From Chitinivibrionales bacterium (GTDB lineage: Bacteria; Fibrobacterota; Chitinivibrionia; Chitinivibrionales; WJKA01), in assembly GCA_014729375.1 (NCBI GenBank), contig WJKA01000343.1:1-9254 (forward strand): a stretch of DNA of 9,254 nucleotides, written 5' to 3'. Below, piece after piece: positions 4,607 to 9,254 of this stretch (position 1 is the first letter of the stretch; the number at the start of each line of letters is the position of its first letter). The notes beneath the pieces were generated by a model. It saw only the letters and a list, made by a program, of their open reading frames with translations. It was not told the DNA's origin and did no database searches. Position numbers and translations under genes: made by a program.

Positions 4607-6793
4607 GTGAAAATTGCCGTAATTTACAATAAACATATTGTTCAAGCCGATGATGTCATTGAAATATTCGGCCCGCAGACCAGGGAACGCTATAATCCGA
4701 AAACCGTTGAAAATGTTGCCTCTGCCCTCGAAAAAGGGGGCCATAATGTCAGAGTGATTGAAGGCAATATTACTGTTGCGGAGGAACTCCGGAATTTCAT
4801 GCCCAGCGTACTGGAAGGTGAACGACCGGGGATGGTGTTCAACATGGCCTACGGAATACAGGGTCAGAGCAGGTACACGCATATACCGGCAATGCTTGAA
4901 ATGCTCGGTGTTCCGTATATCGGATCGGGCCCTCAGGCGCATGCAATTGCACTCGATAAGGTCATGAGCAAAATCATTTTCAAACAGCACAATCTCCCGA
5001 CTCCCCGCTACTGGCTCTTCTCATCACCCCACAGAGAACTCGCCAGTGCTGTAGTATTTCCCGCAATTGTAAAACCTAAAATGGAAGCTGTTTCCATGGG
5101 TATTACGGTAGTGCATGATACAGATGAACTTCTGGAGGCGGTCCAGAGTATCATTGATGCATACAAGCAGCAGGCACTTGTTGAGGAGTTTATTGCAGGA
5201 AGAGAATTTGCAGTAGGGTTGCTGGGGAACGGATCCGAGCTTGAGACTTTTCCGGTCGTTGAATTTAATTTCAGCGGTAATAAAGAAGCTTTTCAGAGCC
5301 ATGATGCCAAAATGCAGGCGCCAGTAGACAAGATATGTCCTGCAAAAATTTCTGAAGACCTGCGCGATGAACTTCAACGACTTGCCTGCGAGGCATTTTA
5401 TGCGCTGGGCACACTTGATTTCGCCCGTATAGATTTCAGAATCGGCAAAAATAACCAGACAAATATTCTTGAGCTCAATTCCATGGCCAGCCTGGGAATG
5501 ACAGGATCATATATCCATGCCGCGAATAAAAGAGGATACTCATTTGATACACTTATTAATCGCATCGTTGAGGTTGCGGCAATACGGTATTTCGGACAGC
5601 AATTCAGAAACGGAAATGAAAAGGACGGCGTTCAAGCTGCTGATGAATCGATGCCGCTCCGGGTGCGACTTCGAAGCCATGTCCGCGGAAACATCTCAAC
5701 GATCCTTGACAATGTCAAACTCATGACCCGCATTGACACAAACGTGAACGATACTGAAGGTGTCAATTCACTGGGGAGCTGGGTTTCTGCCCGGCTGAAA
5801 CACCTGGGCTTTGAGCGCCGGGTATTTCCGCAAACCGAAGTCGGCAATATCCTCTATTTTTCCAATCATGATGATACCGCTACCGACATACTTGTTCTGG
5901 GACACCTTGACACGGTATACGCGTATTCCGAGCGGGTCCCTTATCGCGAAGCCCGGGGGCGCATTTACGGATCGGGCGTCGCGGAGAGTAAGGGCGGGCT
6001 GGCGGTCATGCTCGGTGCTTTGCAGGCCCTCCGGTTTACCAGGCGCCTTAAAAAGGTACGGTGCGGCATCCTTCTCATTACCGACGACACGCTGGGAGGG
6101 AAATACAGCGGAAAACTTATAACAGATTTTTCGGCAAAATCAAAATACGTTGCCGGCTTGAAATATGGCGGAAGGGCCGGCGGTATTGTTACTTCATGTG
6201 GAGGCGTGGCTGGCTATTCCATAATAATCTCACATCCGAAAAGTCTCGAAGATTCAAAACCTTCAGATGTAATAAGCGCAATGGCGCAGAAAATAATCGC
6301 AATTCAGCGGCTTGCTCATGAAGAATCGGGCATTGAATTGAGACCAACTTCCCTTGAAGCAAAAACGGTACTTGGATTATCCACTGATTTTGCCCGGGCA
6401 CAAGTTGACGTGTTTTTCTGCGATGAAAAACAGGCTGGTGTCCTTGATGAAGAAATCAGGAAGATCGCAAAAAAAGGTATTGATTCGAAAATGCAGATAC
6501 GGGTAAGACGAAACATCTACTCTCCGCCGCTTCAGGCAAATGATGAAACCATGAGATTTTATGAAAAAGCAAAAAGCCTTGCTGAAAAGCTGGAGATTCG
6601 TGCGGCATCGATCCATCGTTCAACAGCATCATGCATCGGCCATGTCAAGAAGGGAATTCCGGTTCTTGAAGGGCTTGGTCCGGCCGGCGGCGATCATCAT
6701 TCCGCGGTGGAATACATCGTGAGGGATTCCCTGATCGATCGGGCAACGCTTCTTGCCCTTATAATCCGTACTGCAATAAAAGAACAGGATTAG
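4607..6793 (+). CDS. D-Ala-D-Ala-ligase-like ATP-grasp ligase fused to an M20-peptidase-like domain
   Basis: A 728-aa two-domain protein. I chose the GTG at 4607 because MKIAVIYN is the usual beginning of D-Ala-D-Ala ligases; a GAAAGA lies just upstream. Residues ~1-330 are a D-Ala-D-Ala-ligase-like ATP-grasp unit: FNMAYGIQGQSRYTHIPAM, the LGVPYIGSGPQAHAIALDK motif, ATP-binding Lys156, and the metal ligands Asp276 (ARIDF), Glu289 and Asn291 (LELN). The DdlB Ser150 equivalent is Val162, so the substrate probably is not D-Ala. Residues ~350-728 follow the M20 metallopeptidase fold: GHLDT with His433 and Asp435, ESKGG, and GGDHHSAVEY with His698. Several M20 key residues are changed: bridging Asp to Glu460, the catalytic/metal Glu-Glu pair to Asp494-Thr495, and the EP(T) Glu to Leu. 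There is no signal peptide. It is the first gene of the cassette, 9 nt before the GGT-like gene. The ligase half probably forms an amide bond; whether the M20 half hydrolyses anything is uncertain. Confidence 0.92.
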   Translation: MKIAVIYNKHIVQADDVIEIFGPQTRERYNPKTVENVASALEKGGHNVRVIEGNITVAEELRNFMPSVLEGERPGMVFNMAYGIQGQSRYTHIPAMLEMLGVPYIGSGPQAHAIALDKVMSKIIFKQHNLPTPRYWLFSSPHRELASAVVFPAIVKPKMEAVSMGITVVHDTDELLEAVQSIIDAYKQQALVEEFIAGREFAVGLLGNGSELETFPVVEFNFSGNKEAFQSHDAKMQAPVDKICPAKISEDLRDELQRLACEAFYALGTLDFARIDFRIGKNNQTNILELNSMASLGMTGSYIHAANKRGYSFDTLINRIVEVAAIRYFGQQFRNGNEKDGVQAADESMPLRVRLRSHVRGNISTILDNVKLMTRIDTNVNDTEGVNSLGSWVSARLKHLGFERRVFPQTEVGNILYFSNHDDTATDILVLGHLDTVYAYSERVPYREARGRIYGSGVAESKGGLAVMLGALQALRFTRRLKKVRCGILLITDDTLGGKYSGKLITDFSAKSKYVAGLKYGGRAGGIVTSCGGVAGYSIIISHPKSLEDSKPSDVISAMAQKIIAIQRLAHEESGIELRPTSLEAKTVLGLSTDFARAQVDVFFCDEKQAGVLDEEIRKIAKKGIDSKMQIRVRRNIYSPPLQANDETMRFYEKAKSLAEKLEIRAASIHRSTASCIGHVKKGIPVLEGLGPAGGDHHSAVEYIVRDSLIDRATLLALIIRTAIKEQD

Positions 6794-6802
6794 TCTGTAG
6801 AG

Positions 6803-8410
6803 ATGTCTGCGCGTGAAACGAAAAATACAAAGCTGAAATATGCTGTTTCCGGCGGCGGCATGGTATCCACGGCATTTCCGCTTGCCACTGATGCCGGCTG
6901 TGCGATGTTGAAAGCAGGCGGCAATGCAGTTGATGCAGCCTGCGCTGCAGCGTGGACGCTCGGGGTGTGCGAGCCACAGGCAAGCGGTGCGGGCGGGCAG
7001 ACAATGATGCTTATTTATGACGGCAAAAAGATCGTTGCCGTTGACGGCTCCTCCCGGGCACCATCACTTGCTCATGTCAGTGCAATTTATAAAGCCGACC
7101 GGGCCCTGGGATACAGAGCATCAACTGTACCGAGCACTCCAGCAACTCTCGCTTATGTTCAGCGTATATACGGTACCTTGCCCGGAGAGCAGATTATGGA
7201 GCCCGCCATAGCAATTGCAGAGAACGGATACAAGATCACCCCCCTTCAACATCGTCTGCAATCAGAACAAATAGGGAATTTCGCAAAAATTGAATCCCGC
7301 TCCGGCTATGACCACTTTCTGAAAAACGGCGCCCCCTGGCCTGTCGGCTCAATTTTCAGGCAGGATGATCTGGCCATGCTCTTGCGAACGCTCGCCCGGA
7401 AAGGTATAGAGGAATTCTATACCGGCTCTATTGCCAAACAGATCGATGCCGATATGCGGGAAAACGGCGGACTGCTTCGCTATGATGACCTTGCACTCAT
7501 TCCCTGGCCAATTATCAGAAAGCCGCTGCGACGGGGATTCAGGAAATACCGGATTTATTCAATGCCGCCGCCCGGCGCTGGAAGGTCATTGCTGTTCGCT
7601 CTTATGATGACCGATGCTATCCCTGCAAAACTTCTGAAAGATACAGACCGCAGGAGACTGCATATCCTTGCTGAAATCTTTCGCAGAACACTGCTTGAAA
7701 GGTCCGACAGACCCTATGATCCCAATTTCTATGCTCAGCACCACGAAAAGGACATGCTCGACCGGGAATATGCCCGGGAATGCATTGCCGGGATCAGCAG
7801 GGCCGTCGACAAAACCCTTCTTCCATCGCTTATTACCGAGGATGAGATTTCCGGCGAAACAACCCACCTTTCAGTCATTGACAAAAACAATATGGCCGTC
7901 AGCCTTACTCAATCCATAGAGCGCGTATACGGAAGCAAAGCCGCGGCAGCAGGACTTGGGTTCCTGTACAACAATTATATGTATGATTTTGAATACAAGC
8001 TCCCCCGGAACCCCTATTACCTTCGTCCGAACGCGGTCCCCTGGGCATCTGTCGCGCCTTCACTGGTGTTCAAAAAAGAAGACCTGTGGATGGCCCTCGG
8101 ATCTCCGGGGAGCGGAAGAATATTTTCCTGTTTAGCGCAGTTTCTTATCCATGTAATCGATGAAAAAATGTCGCTGTATGACGCTATGGTCGCGCCGCGG
8201 CTCCATTGCTCACTTGGTGGAAGAATCAGCATTGAAAAAGACCGCTTCCCGGAAGGCGTCACTGAATACCTTCTGGCAAAAGGCTACAGAATTGACATAC
8301 GAGAGCCCTATGCGTTTTACCTTGGCGCAGTCCATGCGGCCGCAAAATCCGGAGGCGAATTCCAGGGGGTTGCGGAAATACGTCGTGACGGAACCGCTGG
8401 CGGGATATGA
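6803..8410 (+). CDS. Gamma-glutamyltranspeptidase-family Ntn hydrolase, cytoplasmic, altered substrate pocket
   Basis: A 535-aa member of the GGT family, made as a proenzyme that cuts itself before a Thr which then acts as nucleophile. Family features are GGGMVSTAFPLATDAG and LKAGGNAVDAACAAAWTLGVCEPQASGAGG at the start, the processing site at Thr353 in GETTHLSV, and GSPGSGR at 433-439. Predicted subunits are ~352 and ~183 residues, close to E. coli GGT. There is no signal peptide, unlike the periplasmic E. coli enzyme. Several gamma-glutamyl-binding positions differ from E. coli: the Arg114 region reads DGSSRAP (Arg85 shifted by two), Asn411 is Glu373, Gln430 is Tyr392, Ser462 is Ala415 and Gly484 is Ser437, while Asp433 is kept (Asp395). 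This resembles the divergent GGT-like/acylase branch with a GRAP-type motif. Self-cleavage and amidase activity are likely; glutathione as substrate is doubtful. It starts 9 nt after the ligase-M20 gene and overlaps the next gene by 4 nt. No strong ribosome-binding site precedes it, consistent with coupled translation. Confidence 0.92.
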   Translation: MSARETKNTKLKYAVSGGGMVSTAFPLATDAGCAMLKAGGNAVDAACAAAWTLGVCEPQASGAGGQTMMLIYDGKKIVAVDGSSRAPSLAHVSAIYKADRALGYRASTVPSTPATLAYVQRIYGTLPGEQIMEPAIAIAENGYKITPLQHRLQSEQIGNFAKIESRSGYDHFLKNGAPWPVGSIFRQDDLAMLLRTLARKGIEEFYTGSIAKQIDADMRENGGLLRYDDLALIPWPIIRKPLRRGFRKYRIYSMPPPGAGRSLLFALMMTDAIPAKLLKDTDRRRLHILAEIFRRTLLERSDRPYDPNFYAQHHEKDMLDREYARECIAGISRAVDKTLLPSLITEDEISGETTHLSVIDKNNMAVSLTQSIERVYGSKAAAAGLGFLYNNYMYDFEYKLPRNPYYLRPNAVPWASVAPSLVFKKEDLWMALGSPGSGRIFSCLAQFLIHVIDEKMSLYDAMVAPRLHCSLGGRISIEKDRFPEGVTEYLLAKGYRIDIREPYAFYLGAVHAAAKSGGEFQGVAEIRRDGTAGGI

Positions 8411-9171
8411 AAAAGCCCCTTCCAGTCCTGATCTCTATTCCTCATGGAGGAACGGCAATCCCCCCGGAGATCGAAAAAGACGTTTGCATCTCACATAATG
8501 ACATCCTGGTAGACGGCGATACGTTTGCCGCCGAGCTGTTTGATCTTTACGGGTATGCTCAGCATATAATTATCGCCCGCACAGCCCGGGCAATTGTTGA
8601 TGTAAACCGCGCATTTGATGACTTTGGCCATGATGGAGTTGTGAAACATACTACATGTTACGGAAAACCAGTATATGATGATTCAAAAAGACCTGGAAAG
8701 GCGACCGTGCAGACATTGCTTGAAAATTCCTATTTTCCCTATCACCAGCAAATTACAGATTCTATAAAACAAAATGCCGCTCAACTGAAACTGGGTATTG
8801 ACTGCCACACAATGGCGGAATTCGCTCCCCCAGTTGATAAAAAACAGGGACAAAAGCGCCCCGCTCTCTGTATAAGTAATTGCAATAACACAAGGTGCCC
8901 GCGCAGTATTTTGCTGAAAGTACGAAGATGCCTTGCACAGGCATTTAGTATCAACGAGGAAGATATTAATGTAAACGACACTTTTTCAGGGGGTTACATC
9001 GTTCAAACATACGGAAATAATCCCATCCCCTGGGTGCAGATAGAATTAAACAGAAATTTGTACCTGGAAAAACCCGCTGGTCCAGATGGCGCAGTGAGCA
9101 AAAACACCAGAAAAATTGCAGAATGCCGCCGGAAATTCCAAAGCGCACTTGAAATGTTCTTTTACAAATAG
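8407..9171 (+). CDS. N-formylglutamate amidohydrolase family enzyme
   Basis: A 254-aa protein of the N-formylglutamate amidohydrolase (FGase, HutG-like) family, zinc-dependent amidohydrolases. Motifs are IPHGG (11-15), DGDTFAAELF (36-45), IVDVNR with Asp65, Asn67 and Arg68, GIDCHTM with His134, NDTFSGGYIV (~190-199) and QIELNRNLYL, in the usual order. Length is normal for the family and there is no signal peptide. The start ATG overlaps the GGT-like stop (ATGA, 8407-8410), so translation is probably coupled. No histidine-utilisation genes are seen in the window, so a HutG role in histidine breakdown is not supported. More likely it deacylates or hydrolyses an N-acyl amino acid or small amide linked to the products of the two upstream genes (inference). 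No terminator is visible in the 83 bases after the stop, which hold only a CACTAGTG palindrome (9203-9210), so the cassette may continue. Confidence 0.9.
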   Translation: MKKPLPVLISIPHGGTAIPPEIEKDVCISHNDILVDGDTFAAELFDLYGYAQHIIIARTARAIVDVNRAFDDFGHDGVVKHTTCYGKPVYDDSKRPGKATVQTLLENSYFPYHQQITDSIKQNAAQLKLGIDCHTMAEFAPPVDKKQGQKRPALCISNCNNTRCPRSILLKVRRCLAQAFSINEEDINVNDTFSGGYIVQTYGNNPIPWVQIELNRNLYLEKPAGPDGAVSKNTRKIAECRRKFQSALEMFFYK

Positions 9172-9254
9172 TTTATCAACCTCGACTATTCCCGGAAATC
9201 TTCACTAGTGTACTGTATCGCAAATACGTGTGTGTTTCCGTGGAGCTGTTTTCG

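Noticed and set aside
4184..4990. 268-aa open frame on the minus strand
   Set aside because: It spans the acidic-protein gene, its terminator and the start of the ligase gene, all well supported on the plus strand. Its Ser-rich C-terminus is just the complement of the Asp/Glu codons.
484..9210. Shared ACTAGTGAAG (484-493) and its inverted copy near 9200-9209
   Set aside because: Ten bases matching 8.7 kb apart without wider similarity or flanking duplications is within chance; there is no sign of an element boundary.

Overview
The window is chromosomal DNA of a free-living, probably Gram-negative-type bacterium. It has sigma-54 control, sigma-70-type promoters, Shine-Dalgarno starts and exported proteins, with mid-range GC and AT-rich gaps. 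I cannot name the phylum from sequence alone. There are no tRNA or rRNA genes, CRISPR arrays, insertion sequences or phage genes. Apart from the fragment cut by the left edge, the recognisable genes look intact.

Layout. (1) 2-391: the 3' end of an NAD(P)H-hydrate dehydratase gene (nnrD type). (2) 392-848: a long gap without a convincing protein gene. On the minus strand it holds what looks like a complete small-RNA unit: phased A-tracts forming an UP element, a TTGACT-17-TATTAT promoter, about 95 nt of C-rich RNA, and a 10-bp hairpin followed by TCTTTTTT. (3) 849-1085 minus: a small Cys-rich, Ser/Lys-tailed protein of unknown function. (4) 1149-2148 plus: a consensus sigma-70 promoter followed by a UDP-glucuronate decarboxylase (UDP-xylose synthase), for nucleotide-sugar and surface-polysaccharide synthesis. 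(5) 2260-4440 plus: a sigma-54 activator whose receiver domain is degenerate. Directly after it comes a -24/-12 sigma-54 promoter, then a 49-aa zinc-motif microprotein, a hyperacidic exported protein, and a strong terminator. This looks like a self-contained regulator-plus-target module. (6) 4607-9171 plus: three tightly packed genes encoding a D-Ala-D-Ala-ligase-like ATP-grasp domain fused to an M20-peptidase-like domain, a gamma-glutamyltranspeptidase-family Ntn hydrolase without a signal peptide, and an N-formylglutamate-amidohydrolase-family enzyme. The gaps are 9 nt and then a 4-nt ATGA overlap.

How they may work together. The last three genes all make or break amide or peptide bonds. 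Their substrate-determining residues differ from those of the reference enzymes: the ligase Ser150 equivalent is Val, most of the M20 metal and catalytic residues are substituted, and the GGT glutamate pocket is largely replaced. I infer a dedicated pathway for a small amide- or peptide-type metabolite whose chemistry is not predictable from the parent families.

The most unusual parts are the sigma-54 module with its two tiny products, the minus-strand sRNA candidate, and the ligase-M20 / GGT-like / FGase cassette.
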